Shown here: one piece after another, positions 9,732 to 18,218 of the stretch
Layout: each line of letters starts with the position of its first letter
Position numbering within the stretch: the stretch's first letter is position 1
Assembly: GCF_010731815.2 (NCBI RefSeq)
Contig: NZ_AP022593.1
Location: forward strand, 248,001-312,000
Direction: 5' to 3'
DNA from: Mycolicibacterium arabiense
GTDB lineage: Bacteria; Actinomycetota; Actinomycetes; Mycobacteriales; Mycobacteriaceae
Length of the DNA stretch: 64,000 nt
Program-made: the position numbers and the translations under genes
The notes under the pieces: model-generated
Told to the model about the DNA's origin: nothing
Database searches by the model: none
What the model saw: the letters and a program-made list of their open reading frames with translations, nothing else

Positions 9732-10106
9732 GTGGCCTCCACGTCTACCGGGATCTCGCCCGTGACCCCGACCGTCAACCGCCGACGCGCACGTCCACAG
9801 CCCTGCCGGTGGTGCGGGCGCGAGGTGGCCGACGCCGGCATCGGGCGCCGTAGGCAGTACTGCCGGCAGTCGTGCAGGCAGCGCGCCTACGAGCAGCGAG
9901 CCCTGGTCAAGGGCACGTCGGTCCCCGCGGATGCCGTCGTCCTCACCGCAGAGGAGGCGTCGGAACTGTCCGACCGGGTCTTCCAGGTGCGCTGCGCGGC
10001 CGAGGACGTGGCGACCGCCGTGGAGGAGGGCGCGGACCAGGCCGAGTTGCGCGACCTCTGCGACGCGCTGATGCAGGCCGCCAAGGCGGCTGACGGCTGG
10101 CGCTAA
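9732..10106 (+). CDS. Small zinc-finger-like conserved protein
   Basis: A 124-residue hypothetical protein. Residues 20-50 are Arg-rich and hold a CxxC pair (PCRWCGREV) and a C-x4-C pair (QYCRQSCRQRAYEQ), a probable Zn site of the kind seen in short actinobacterial nucleic-acid-binding proteins. The C-terminal 60 residues are acidic and helical. The GTG start has no Shine-Dalgarno but has a -10 box at the leaderless distance. It is divergent from rbpA. Function is unknown; nucleic-acid binding is an inference from the Cys/Arg composition. Confidence 0.7.
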   Translation: MASTSTGISPVTPTVNRRRARPQPCRWCGREVADAGIGRRRQYCRQSCRQRAYEQRALVKGTSVPADAVVLTAEEASELSDRVFQVRCAAEDVATAVEEGADQAELRDLCDALMQAAKAADGWR

Positions 10107-10168
10107 GCAGGCCGGAGCGGCCCGTCCCGCCGCTAGGATGCGAACGAACGCATCAAGATCGGATCGAC

Positions 10169-11415
10169 GTGTCGCCCACCTCATCGCCGCCTGCGAGTCC
10201 GGGTTCGGAGCCGACCCCGCCCGTCGCCGCAGGACGAGTGTGGCGATTCGAGGACTTCACACTGGACACCGCGCGTTTCGAACTCCGTCGGGGTGACGAC
10301 CCGATTCGCGTCGAGCCGCAGGTCTTCGACGTGCTCTCGCACTTGGTGACGAATCACGACCGTTGCGTCAGCAAGCAGGAACTCTTCGACACCGTCTGGC
10401 GCGGGCGATTCGTTGGCGAAGCCGCACTGACGAGCCGGATCAAGGCGGCTCGTCGGGCCATGGGTGACGACGGTGAGTCGCAGCGCCTCATCCGGACGGT
10501 GCGCGGTCGTGGCTACCAGTCCGTCGGAACCATCGACGCCGGCCCCGCCGACGCCGGGCGGGTGGCCGCGCCTGCGCCCCGCCAGCACATCGCGTTCTGC
10601 TATGCCAGAGACGGTGTGCGGTTGGCCTACGGGGTGACGGGGGAGGGGCCGCCTCTGGTGCGGGCCGCGAACTGGATGACCCATCTCGGGTACGACATCG
10701 AGAGCCCCGTGTGGCGGCACTGGGTTCGAGATCTGGCTGCGCGTCGCACCTTCATCCGCTACGACGAACGCGGCTGCGGACTGTCGGACTGGGACGCAGC
10801 GGACTTCACGTTCGAGGACTGGGTGAACGACCTCGACACGATCGTGCAATCGGTTGGCTTGGAACGCTTTCCGCTACTCGGGGTCTCGCAGGGTGGCGCC
10901 GTCGCCGTCGCGTACGCGGCGCGGAACCCAGAGCGGGTCAGCCACCTCATCCTGTGCGGCGCGTACGCACGTGGGCGCGCCGTGCGGGCGATGAGCGACC
11001 AGGAGAGCGGGCGGCGGCACTGGACCTCGACCTTGCGCGGGTGGGATGGGGAAGTGACGACCCGGCGTTTCGCCAGGTGTTCGCGGCGCAATTCCTGCCC
11101 GACGGCACGCGTGAGGACTGGGAGGCGTTCGACCACCTGCAACGCCGCACCACGTCGCCGGAGAACGCCGTCCGATTCCTCGAGCAGTTCGCCGGCATCG
11201 ACGTCCGCGACCTCGCGCGATCCGTCACGTGCCCGACGCTGATAATGCACTCGCGTGACGACCGCCGGGTGCCCCTGCGCTACGGCGAGGAATTGGCGGC
11301 GCTCATATCCGATGCGCGGCTCGTCGCCTTGGCGAGCAACAACCATCTGCTCACCGAGACCGAGCCGGCCTGGAAGGTCTTCTGCGACGAGGTGGAGGCA
11401 TTCCTCGCCGGCTGA
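10169..11415 (+). pseudogene. Winged-helix/alpha-beta hydrolase fusion, frameshifted
   Basis: Residues 20-115 are an OmpR/CadC-type winged helix (VEPQVFDVLSHLV, LTSRIKAARRAMGDDGES, RTVRGRGYQ). From about residue 140 an alpha/beta hydrolase follows with nucleophile Ser in GVSQGGA. The reading frame breaks at about 11003-11017: the first frame runs on as Arg/Ser-rich nonsense to 11242. The true C-terminal half (RAAALDLDLARVGWGSDDPAF, Asp in SRDDRR, catalytic His in SNNHLL) continues in another frame to 11415. One missing base near AGAGCGGGCGG explains it. Either the gene is recently broken or there is a sequencing error; both halves look otherwise conserved. A -10 (TAGGAT, 10134-10139) precedes it. 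Confidence 0.8.
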
Positions 11416-11514
11416 ACGGCGCGACGGCGGCGGCGTCTCGAGCCCGCGCCAACCTCCCTCCAATCTCCACCAAATCTTCATGTATCGCCGCGACGCGGCG
11501 GCCATGCTGTGGGC

Positions 11515-12225
11515 ATGAAGAAACAACTCCGCACCCTGCTGGTGGGGTTCAGCGCCATGGTCGCCCTGGGCTCCCTGTCCGCCTGTTCGAGCGGTTCCTC
11601 GAACGAGTCGTCGTCCACCACATCGTCTTCGACGACGACCACGTCTGCGGTCGCCGCGCCGTTCCCGACGACGGCCACCTTCATTGCCGACACCGAGGCC
11701 GATGGCAAGAAGATGACCATCGGGATCTCCGTGGAAGGCGAGCAGATCACCGCCTACGCGTGCAATGGCGTCGACGACGAAGCGTGGTTCTTCGGCAGTC
11801 AAGCCGGTGGCGACATCGACATCACGTCGAAGTTCCGCGACACGTTGACCGCCTCGTTCAACGGCACCGATCTGACCGGTGATCTGAACATGAACGGCGT
11901 CAGCTACGACTTCACCGCCGCACCCGTCTCCGAGCCGGCGGGCGTGTACACCGCCGACCTCGACGGTGTGCGCTCGTCGTGGATCGTCCGGGCGGACGGC
12001 TCGGCGATAGGCGTGCAGTTCAACGGGGGCATCAGTGGCCGGGACTTCGAACAGGCCGAACTCCAGCAACTCAACGCCGCGCAGTTTCAGGCACAGGTGC
12101 GAAACAAGCGCCAACTCCAGCAGGCCGACCAATCGGTCAAGCTCAGCAAGGGATCCCTCACGTCGCGGATCAACGGCCGCGACGTGACCGCCACGCGGGT
12201 GAGTGGAACCACCCGGTTCGGCTGA
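11515..12225 (+). CDS. Secreted lipoprotein, unknown function
   Basis: A 236-residue predicted lipoprotein. The signal sequence is MKKQLRTLLVGFSAMVALGS with lipobox LSAC, so Cys24 would be lipidated and exported. A Ser/Thr-rich linker (residues 25-45) of the type glycosylated in mycobacterial lipoproteins follows, then a beta-rich domain with NGVDDEAWFFG and a C-terminal Gln-rich helix. I use ATG 11515; GTG 11509 is also in frame. CATGCT (11503-11508) lies at the leaderless distance. It lies between two paralogous winged-helix genes. No family name is recognised. Confidence 0.75.
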   Translation: MKKQLRTLLVGFSAMVALGSLSACSSGSSNESSSTTSSSTTTTSAVAAPFPTTATFIADTEADGKKMTIGISVEGEQITAYACNGVDDEAWFFGSQAGGDIDITSKFRDTLTASFNGTDLTGDLNMNGVSYDFTAAPVSEPAGVYTADLDGVRSSWIVRADGSAIGVQFNGGISGRDFEQAELQQLNAAQFQAQVRNKRQLQQADQSVKLSKGSLTSRINGRDVTATRVSGTTRFG

Positions 12226-12244
12226 CCTCCGCGCACGACCACCC

Positions 12245-12294
12245 ACGGCCCCGCCAGGCCACGCCGGTTTCCGGCTGCCCGGCGGGGCCGTTTT
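12245..12294 (+). terminator. Rho-independent-type terminator after the lipoprotein gene
   Basis: A 10-bp perfect GC stem (12246-12255 with 12281-12290), extended by an A-T pair, is followed directly by TTTT (12291-12294). It lies 20 nt beyond the lipoprotein stop. This is the most canonical terminator in the window. Confidence 0.75.
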
Positions 12295-12410
12295 CCGTGG
12301 TCGAGGGTCGCCAGAAACTTTCTTCGATCCGGGTTGAACCATTTCGGGGGTTGGCCCGTCGTTCCTTTCGACGGCTCCCAACGGGAGCATGACGCCTGAA
12401 GGGATACATC

Positions 12411-12962
12411 GTGACCGTGCACTTGCCGCTTCCCGCGAACCCATCCGCGATCGAGTCCGCAGTTTGGCACTTCGGTGAGTTCGTTCTCGACCTTCCTCGT
12501 TACGAGCTGCGGCGCGACGGGGTTTCGGTGCGAGTCGAGCCGCAGGTGTTCGACGTGCTGACACACCTCGTTCGGCACCGGCACCGGGTCGTGACGAAGA
12601 ACGAGTTGTTCGACACGGTGTGGGGTGGCCGCTTCGTGGGTGAAGCAGCCCTGACCAGTCGGATCAAGGCAGTCCGGCGCGCGCTCGGCGACGACGGGGA
12701 GTCGCAGCACTACATCCGGACGGTGCGGGGCCGGGGCTACCAGTTCGTCGGGGTCCTCGCCGAACCCGAGGTCGATCCCGCCGGGCGCACGGTCGATGCC
12801 GACACGCGGGGGCCGGAGGTGGTCCTGCACCTCGGTGACGCCGTCGCACGACTGCACCGCACGTCGCCCCACCGTTTGCGCCGACCGCACGGGCATGGGC
12901 GGGCACGCTACCGCGTGGCACCCTCGACGCGGCGCAGGGAATTCAACGGTCCGCCGAGATGA
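12411..12962 (+). CDS. Orphan winged-helix regulator domain protein
   Basis: A 183-residue protein whose first 115 residues are a Trans_reg_C winged helix closely matching the N-terminus of the frameshifted gene at 10169 (shared: VEPQVFDVL, ELFDTVW-GRFVGEAALTSRIKA, GDDGESQ, RTVRGRGYQ). No hydrolase or receiver domain follows. The last 65 residues are Arg/His-rich and unlike any domain, so this may be a truncated copy of the same fusion. GTG start, with GAAGGG 7 nt upstream. Possible role: DNA binding without an effector domain. Confidence 0.65.
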   Translation: MTVHLPLPANPSAIESAVWHFGEFVLDLPRYELRRDGVSVRVEPQVFDVLTHLVRHRHRVVTKNELFDTVWGGRFVGEAALTSRIKAVRRALGDDGESQHYIRTVRGRGYQFVGVLAEPEVDPAGRTVDADTRGPEVVLHLGDAVARLHRTSPHRLRRPHGHGRARYRVAPSTRRREFNGPPR

Positions 12963-13108
12963 GACCGTTCGCCCCCACGGCCATTACGCCAGGTCGGCTA
13001 TGCTTCGAGAGCGGTCACAGGCGACGATCTCGGAACTCATCCGCCTACCATCTGCGCTGTCACAGTCGTCAGCTGCGAGACCACGGAGCGATAGAGGTAC
13101 AGCGCACG

Positions 13109-13654
13109 ATGACGGACTCTGGCCCGGGGCCACGGCGCATGAACGATTCGGCGGGGGCCGAACTCATGCGGGGCATCCACGACGCACACGGGCCGGCGCT
13201 GAACCGGTACGTGTTGCGTCTCACGCGTGGCGACCGCGGATTCGCCGAGGACGTCGTTCAGGAATCGCTGCTTCGGCTTTGGCAGAACGAGAACGTCCTC
13301 ACCACCTACTCCGAGGAATCCACCCGGGCATGGCTGCACACGGTGGCCAGGAACCTGGTCATCGACGACCGGCGCAGTTCTCGCTTCAAGCGCGAGATGC
13401 AGACCGAGACCATGCCGGAGCAAACCTCTCCGGACATGTTCGGTCCCGCGGTGGACAAGTGGGTGGTGTCCGAGGCGTTGCGATCGCTGAGCCCGGAACA
13501 TCGGGCCGTCTTGGTGAGGGTGCACTACCTCGGACAGACCGCCGTGGAAATCGGTCGCCTCGAGGGCATTCCACCGGGAACCGTGAAGTCTCGGCTGCAC
13601 TACGCACTACGCGCGCTCCGCGCGGCGTTGGAGGAAAGGGGGGTAGTGCAATGA
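13109..13654 (+). CDS. sigL: ECF RNA polymerase sigma factor, SigL-like
   Basis: A 181-residue ECF sigma factor. Region 2 spans about residues 20-90 (RYVLRLT, AEDVVQESLLRLWQ, TRAWLHTVARNLVIDDRRSSR). Region 4 spans residues 115-175 (LRSLSPEHRAVLVRVHYLGQTAVEIGR, PPGTVKSRLHYALRAL). Closest in feel to mycobacterial SigL, which controls cell-envelope and secreted-protein genes. The frame is open from 12959, but ATG 13109 gives the family length and has GAGG 11 nt upstream. It overlaps the anti-sigma gene by 4 nt (ATGA), the usual coupling of an ECF factor with its inhibitor. Confidence 0.8.
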   Translation: MTDSGPGPRRMNDSAGAELMRGIHDAHGPALNRYVLRLTRGDRGFAEDVVQESLLRLWQNENVLTTYSEESTRAWLHTVARNLVIDDRRSSRFKREMQTETMPEQTSPDMFGPAVDKWVVSEALRSLSPEHRAVLVRVHYLGQTAVEIGRLEGIPPGTVKSRLHYALRALRAALEERGVVQ

Positions 13655-14346
13655 CCTCCGACCGGGGCATGGCCGAGTGGGACGCCGCGTACCTACTCGG
13701 CGCACTCACAGCAGAGGAAGCCGCCGAGTACGAGCGGTATCTCGCCGATTCTCCTCGACGCGCGGAACTCCAGGACGCCGACGACATTCCCGGCATCCTG
13801 GACGTTCTGACCCCAGAAGAGGCGCTCGCTCTGATCGACGAGGCGTCGACATCCGAAGTACGGGGAGAGGTTGCCGCCCAGCCCACGTCGCTCGGCGCGG
13901 CAGCGGAGAGGCGGCGCCTTCGGTCACGCCGTGCCCGGCTGGCCGGGGCACTCGCATCGGCCGCGGCCTTCCTCCTCGTCGGCGGCATCGTCGGATACGC
14001 CGTCATTCCCCATGAACCGTTGTCGACTGGCGTCTCGCTGCAGGCGATGGCAGCCGGCGAACGAGAGGGCGTCAGCGCGTCACTCGCGCTGTCGGAGGAA
14101 CCGTGGGGAACCCGGCTCGATTGGCAGTGCGAATACACCAAGGCGTGGGCGGCGAACGTCAAGAGCTATGACCTCGTCGTCATGACGAAGGATGGTTCGG
14201 AGTCGACGGTCGCGTCCTGGCGACCCTCCGGTGACGAGGCGACGAACTTGGCGGCAGCGACCGTGATTCCGACGTCGGACATCCGCAGCGTCGTCATTCG
14301 CGAGGCCGGCACCGCCACTCCGCTGGCCGTCACCACCCTGACCTAG
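13651..14346 (+). CDS. Membrane anti-sigma factor, RslA/RskA-like without zinc motif
   Basis: A 231-residue membrane protein directly coupled to the sigma gene. The N-terminal cytoplasmic domain (WDAAYLLGALTAEEAAEYERY) is the anti-sigma helix bundle. One membrane helix spans about residues 97-119, and an external domain of the RskA/RslA C-terminal type follows (GTRLDWQCEYTK, DLVVMTKDGSESTVASW). The position where zinc anti-sigmas have H-x3-C-x2-C reads YLADSPRR here, so His and both Cys are replaced. A thiol-redox switch is therefore unlikely; release by proteolysis, as for RskA, is the likelier mechanism. Confidence 0.8.
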   Translation: MTSDRGMAEWDAAYLLGALTAEEAAEYERYLADSPRRAELQDADDIPGILDVLTPEEALALIDEASTSEVRGEVAAQPTSLGAAAERRRLRSRRARLAGALASAAAFLLVGGIVGYAVIPHEPLSTGVSLQAMAAGEREGVSASLALSEEPWGTRLDWQCEYTKAWAANVKSYDLVVMTKDGSESTVASWRPSGDEATNLAAATVIPTSDIRSVVIREAGTATPLAVTTLT

Positions 14347-14400
14347 AGGTCCCTTCGGCTCAGGTCGAGTCGAATGCTGTTCGGACACAGTACGGCTGCG

Positions 14401-14406
14401 TAGCGT
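14401..14406 (+). promoter_or_regulatory. -10 box of the ssu operon
   Basis: TAGCGT predicts transcription from about 14413, three bases before the ssuC GTG at 14416. The ssu mRNA would be nearly leaderless. The -35 is poor. Confidence 0.45.
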
Positions 14407-14415
14407 CGCCTCATC

Positions 14416-15231
14416 GTGACCACCTCCGTCGATGCATCCACCGTGACCACGGTCGCCACGCGCGCCCCGGGCCGGCCGCGGCGCCAACGCAAGTGGGCGC
14501 TCGTCCGACTCGCGTCGCCGATCGTCCTGCTCGCGCTGTGGCAGTTGGCCAGCGCGCTGGGGATCCTGCCGCAGGACGTCCTGCCCGCACCGTCGCTCAT
14601 CGCCGAGGCAGGCGTCGAGGTGATCGAGAACGGTCAGCTCGCCGACGCCTTGGGCGTATCCGGCCTGCGGGTGCTCGAAGGGCTGTTGCTCGGGGGCGTC
14701 GTCGGCGTGGCACTCGGCACGGCCGTCGGCTTGTCGCGGTGGGTGGAGGCCACCGTCGACCCACCGATGCAGATGGTCCGCGCCCTGCCGCACCTCGGCT
14801 TGATCCCGCTGTTCATCCTGTGGTTCGGGATCGGGGAACTCCCCAAGGTGCTCCTGGTCGCCCTCGGCGTCAGCTTCCCGCTCTACCTGAACACGTTCTC
14901 GGCGATCCGGCAGGTCGATCCAAAGCTGTTCGAGACCGCCCGGATACTGGGATTCTCGTTCTGGCAGCGGTTCCGGAACATCATCGTGCCGAGCGCCGCG
15001 CCGCAGGTGCTCGTCGGCTTCCGGCAGTCGCTCGCCATCGCCTGGCTGACGTTGATCGTCGCCGAACAGATCAACGCCGACAAGGGAATCGGGTTCCTGA
15101 TCAACAACGCTCGCGACTTCCTGCGCATCGACGTCATCATCTTCGGCCTGGTGGTCTACGCCCTCCTCGGCATCGGCACCGATGCCATCGTCCGCGCTCT
15201 CGAGCGCCGAGCCTCGAGGTACCGCTCGTGA
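14416..15231 (+). CDS. ssuC: Sulfonate ABC transporter permease
   Basis: A 271-residue inner-membrane permease of the SsuC/TauC/NrtB family with about six membrane helices. It carries the ABC-permease EAA-type loop around residues 165-190 (VDPKLFETARILGFSFWQRFRNII), which contacts the ATPase. The first gene of ssuCBAD; its TGA overlaps the ssuB GTG. Import of aliphatic sulfonates is inferred from the SsuD-type monooxygenase at the end of the cluster; sequence alone could not exclude taurine or nitrate-like substrates. Confidence 0.88.
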   Translation: MTTSVDASTVTTVATRAPGRPRRQRKWALVRLASPIVLLALWQLASALGILPQDVLPAPSLIAEAGVEVIENGQLADALGVSGLRVLEGLLLGGVVGVALGTAVGLSRWVEATVDPPMQMVRALPHLGLIPLFILWFGIGELPKVLLVALGVSFPLYLNTFSAIRQVDPKLFETARILGFSFWQRFRNIIVPSAAPQVLVGFRQSLAIAWLTLIVAEQINADKGIGFLINNARDFLRIDVIIFGLVVYALLGIGTDAIVRALERRASRYRS

Positions 15232-15965
15232 CATTGACATCCGAACGTCGCACCGAGACCGCGGGCGAACTCCGCCACGTCGACATGTGGTACGGCGACC
15301 ACCACGTGCTGCGGGACGTCTCCGTCCGGGTCGGTGAGGGCGAGATCGTGGCCTTGATCGGCCGCAGCGGGTCGGGCAAGTCGACCGTGCTGCGCGTGCT
15401 CTCCGGCCTCGTCGGTGATCACACCGGCGACCGGACGGTGCTCGGCGCGCCGGCGCTGGCGTTCCAGGAGCCCCGACTGTTCCCATGGCGCGACGTGCGC
15501 ACGAACGTCGCCTACGGGCTCACCCGCAGCAGGCTCACGACGGCCGAATCCGCCGCGCGGGCGGACCGGGCACTCCACGACGTCGGCCTCGCCGACCGGG
15601 CCGGAGCGTGGCCGCTCACGCTCTCGGGTGGTCAGGCGCAACGGGTTTCGCTCGCCAGGGCGCTCGTCGCCGAGCCCCGGCTGCTGCTGCTCGACGAGCC
15701 GTTCGGCGCCCTGGACGCACTGACCCGGTTGAGCATGCGAGCACTGCTGCTCGACCTGTGGCGCGAGCACGGGTTCGGCGTTCTGCTGGTCACCCACGAC
15801 GTCGACGAGGCCGTCGCGCTCGCCGACCGCGTACTCGTCCTCGAGGACGGCCGCGTCGCGCACGAGCTGGCGATCGCCGATGCGCGCCGCCCCGCCTCCG
15901 ACCCGTCCGCCGACACCCAGCGCCACCGGGCAGAACTGCTCGACGTGCTCGGCGTCCGCATCTGA
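15228..15965 (+). CDS. ssuB: Sulfonate ABC transporter ATPase
   Basis: A 245-residue ABC ATPase energising the SsuC permease. Walker A is GRSGSGKST near residue 45, the Q-loop FQEPRLFPWRDV is normal, the signature is LSGGQAQRVSLARAL, Walker B is LLLLDEPFGALD and the switch His is VTHDVDEA. The GTG start overlaps the ssuC stop (GTGA). FQE-RL-PW is characteristic of the nitrate/sulfonate/taurine subfamily. Confidence 0.9.
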   Translation: MTLTSERRTETAGELRHVDMWYGDHHVLRDVSVRVGEGEIVALIGRSGSGKSTVLRVLSGLVGDHTGDRTVLGAPALAFQEPRLFPWRDVRTNVAYGLTRSRLTTAESAARADRALHDVGLADRAGAWPLTLSGGQAQRVSLARALVAEPRLLLLDEPFGALDALTRLSMRALLLDLWREHGFGVLLVTHDVDEAVALADRVLVLEDGRVAHELAIADARRPASDPSADTQRHRAELLDVLGVRI

Positions 15966-16006
15966 CCGTCACCCGTCATTCACGACTCGAAGACGAAGGG
16001 AATCCC

Positions 16007-17050
16007 GTGCCATATCAGTACGCACGCACACGTTGGGTGGCGCTGCGCCTCGCGGCCGCGCTGGCCGTGGTGGGCCTCGTCGCGGGATGCGTGTCCCGCG
16101 AGGAGAACTCGGCGGCACAGGAGGCGCCGGCCGACGTCGCACTGAGCGAATTGACCGACGTCACCCTGCAGATCAGGGATCAGAAGGGCGGCACGGAGGC
16201 GCTCCTGAGTGCCGCCAACGCCCTCGACGGTCTCCCGTACCAGGTCGCGTTCTCGACGTTCACCTCCGGTCCGCCACAGATCGAGGCCGCCACCGCGGGC
16301 AAGATCGACTTCGCCATCACGGGCAACACCCCGCCGATCTTCGGCGCGGCGTCCAACGCCAAGGTCAAGGTGGTGTCGGCCTACGACGGAGGCGGATTCG
16401 GCGACCAGATCCTGGTGCACGCCGACTCACCGATCCAGTCGGTGGGGGAGCTGCGCGGCAAGAGCATCGCCGTCGCGAAGGGCAGTTCCGCGCACGGGCA
16501 CACGCTGGTGCAACTCGACCGGGCCGGCCTCGGCCCGTCCGACGTCAAGCTGGTGTTCCTGCAGCCCGCCGACGCCCTGACCGCGTTCACCCAGCGCCGC
16601 GTCGACGTGTGGGCGGTGTGGGACCCCTACACCGCGCAAGCCGAGACCGACCTCGACGTGCGGAGCATCGCCCACGCAACCGGCGTCACCAACGGCGCGG
16701 GGTTCGGCGTGGCGTCGGCCGCAGCACTGGCCGACCCCAAGCGCAACACCGCGCTGAGCGACCTGCTGGTGCGCTACGCGAAGGCAATTCGATGGGCGCA
16801 CGACAACCCCGACGAGTGGGCCAAGAGCTACGGCGAGTCGGTGGGGCTCGATCCCGAGGTCGCCGCTCTCGCGCAAGGCCGCAGCCTCCGGCTGCCCACC
16901 GCGCTGTCGGACGGCCTGATCGGTAGCGAACAGGAACTCGCCGACCTGTTCGCGAAGTCCGGGCAGATCGCCTCGGCGCCCGACTTCGCCCGCTGGGTCG
17001 ACCGGCGGTACGACGCCGCGCTCGCGCCCCTATATTTCGACCGCGGATAG
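16007..17050 (+). CDS. ssuA: Sulfonate-binding lipoprotein
   Basis: A 347-residue periplasmic-type binding lipoprotein of the SsuA/NMT1 family. A basic, hydrophobic signal runs to the lipobox VAGC (Cys28). The mature part has the family features TSGPPQIEAATAGKIDFAITGN, IAVAKGSSAHG and VWDPYTAQAE. The GTG is preceded at 7 nt by GAAGGG (15995-16000). It lies 41 nt after ssuB. It captures sulfonates outside the membrane for SsuBC. Confidence 0.88.
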   Translation: MPYQYARTRWVALRLAAALAVVGLVAGCVSREENSAAQEAPADVALSELTDVTLQIRDQKGGTEALLSAANALDGLPYQVAFSTFTSGPPQIEAATAGKIDFAITGNTPPIFGAASNAKVKVVSAYDGGGFGDQILVHADSPIQSVGELRGKSIAVAKGSSAHGHTLVQLDRAGLGPSDVKLVFLQPADALTAFTQRRVDVWAVWDPYTAQAETDLDVRSIAHATGVTNGAGFGVASAAALADPKRNTALSDLLVRYAKAIRWAHDNPDEWAKSYGESVGLDPEVAALAQGRSLRLPTALSDGLIGSEQELADLFAKSGQIASAPDFARWVDRRYDAALAPLYFDRG

Positions 17051-17060
17051 GAGGGTGGCG

Positions 17061-18182
17061 GTGTCTGCGGCTCCGGCCCAATCGCCGACTTCGTCGGCTA
17101 GGTTCTTCTGGTTCCTCCCCACCAGCGGTGACAGCCGCTCGATCGTCGGCTCCTCGCACGCGTCGTCACAACAGGTCGTGCCGGACGGGTATCGCGCACC
17201 CACCCGCCGGTACCTCGCCGAGATCGCCCGCGCCGCAGACCGGCTCGGCTTCGAGGGCGTGCTCACGCCCACCGGGACCTGGTGCGAGGACGCGTGGCTG
17301 ACGGCCTCGGCGCTGCTTGCCGAGACCGAACGGCTGAAGTTCCTCGTCGCATTTCGTCCTGGTCTGGTGCCGCCCACCCTGGCCGCCCAACAGGCCGCGA
17401 CCCTGCAGCGCTTCTCCGAGGGCAGGGTGCTGCTCAACATCGTCAGCGGCGGGGACGATGTGGAGCAACGCCGCTTCGGCGATTGGCTCGGTCACGACGA
17501 GCGCTACGCCCGCACGGGCGAGTTCCTGCACATCGTGAACTCGGTCTGGCGCCAGGACTCGCTGGACTTCGAGGGCACGCACTACACGGTGAAGGACGCG
17601 AGGGTGTCCGCACCGCCGGACCCGCTGCCGCAGATCTATTTCGGAGGCTCGTCGCCCGCGGCGCTACCGATCGCCGCGCAGTACGTCGACGTCTATCTCA
17701 CCTGGGGCGAGCCGCCCGAGGCCGCGGCCGCCAAGATCGCACGGGTGCGGGAACTCGCCGCCGCACGAGGACGCACCGTCAGGTTCGGCATCCGTCTGCA
17801 CACCATCAGCCGGGACACCTCCGAAGCGGCGTGGGCGGTGGCGAACGGCCTCGTCGCCGAGTTGAGTCCCGAGCAGATCGCGAAGGCCACTGCGCTACAC
17901 GCGAAGTCCGAATCCGAGGGGCAACGACGCATGACCGCCCTGCACGGTGGGCGCGTCGACGACCTCGAGATCTACCCGAACCTGTGGGCGGGCGTCGGGT
18001 TGGTCCGCGGCGGCGCGGGTACCGCCCTGGTCGGCAGTCACCAGGAGGTCGCCAACCTCATCCACGAGTACCACTCGGTCGGGTTCGACGAGTTCATCCT
18101 CTCGGGCTACCCGCATCTCGAGGAGGCGTACTGGTTCGCCGAGGGCGTGCTGCCGCTGCTGCGGCACGAGGGGGCCGCCTAG
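17061..18182 (+). CDS. ssuD: FMNH2-dependent alkanesulfonate monooxygenase
   Basis: A 373-residue luciferase-like (LLM-class) flavin monooxygenase that cleaves alkanesulfonates to aldehyde and sulfite, supplying sulfur. Family blocks: FFWFLPTSGDSR near residue 16, CEDAWLTASALLAETERLKFLVAFRPG, and NIVSGGDDVEQRRFGDWL. The ribosome site AGGAGG (17049-17054) decides the start: it abuts GTG 17055 but is correctly spaced (6 nt) from GTG 17061. It needs an FMN reductase partner, not present here. The last gene of the ssu operon. Confidence 0.9.
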   Translation: MSAAPAQSPTSSARFFWFLPTSGDSRSIVGSSHASSQQVVPDGYRAPTRRYLAEIARAADRLGFEGVLTPTGTWCEDAWLTASALLAETERLKFLVAFRPGLVPPTLAAQQAATLQRFSEGRVLLNIVSGGDDVEQRRFGDWLGHDERYARTGEFLHIVNSVWRQDSLDFEGTHYTVKDARVSAPPDPLPQIYFGGSSPAALPIAAQYVDVYLTWGEPPEAAAAKIARVRELAAARGRTVRFGIRLHTISRDTSEAAWAVANGLVAELSPEQIAKATALHAKSESEGQRRMTALHGGRVDDLEIYPNLWAGVGLVRGGAGTALVGSHQEVANLIHEYHSVGFDEFILSGYPHLEEAYWFAEGVLPLLRHEGAA

Positions 18183-18206
18183 GCAGAGGCTTGGAGCAGC
18201 TGCGCC

Positions 18207-18212
18207 TAGTCT
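18207..18212 (+). promoter_or_regulatory. -10 box for leaderless start at 18219
   Basis: TAGTCT ends 6 nt before the GTG at 18219, giving transcription from the first base of the start codon. Confidence 0.5.
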
Positions 18213-18218
18213 CCTGTT

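Noticed and set aside
12959..13108. N-terminal extension of the sigma factor
   Set aside because: The extra 50 residues are Arg/His-rich and unlike ECF factors; ATG 13109 gives the normal length.
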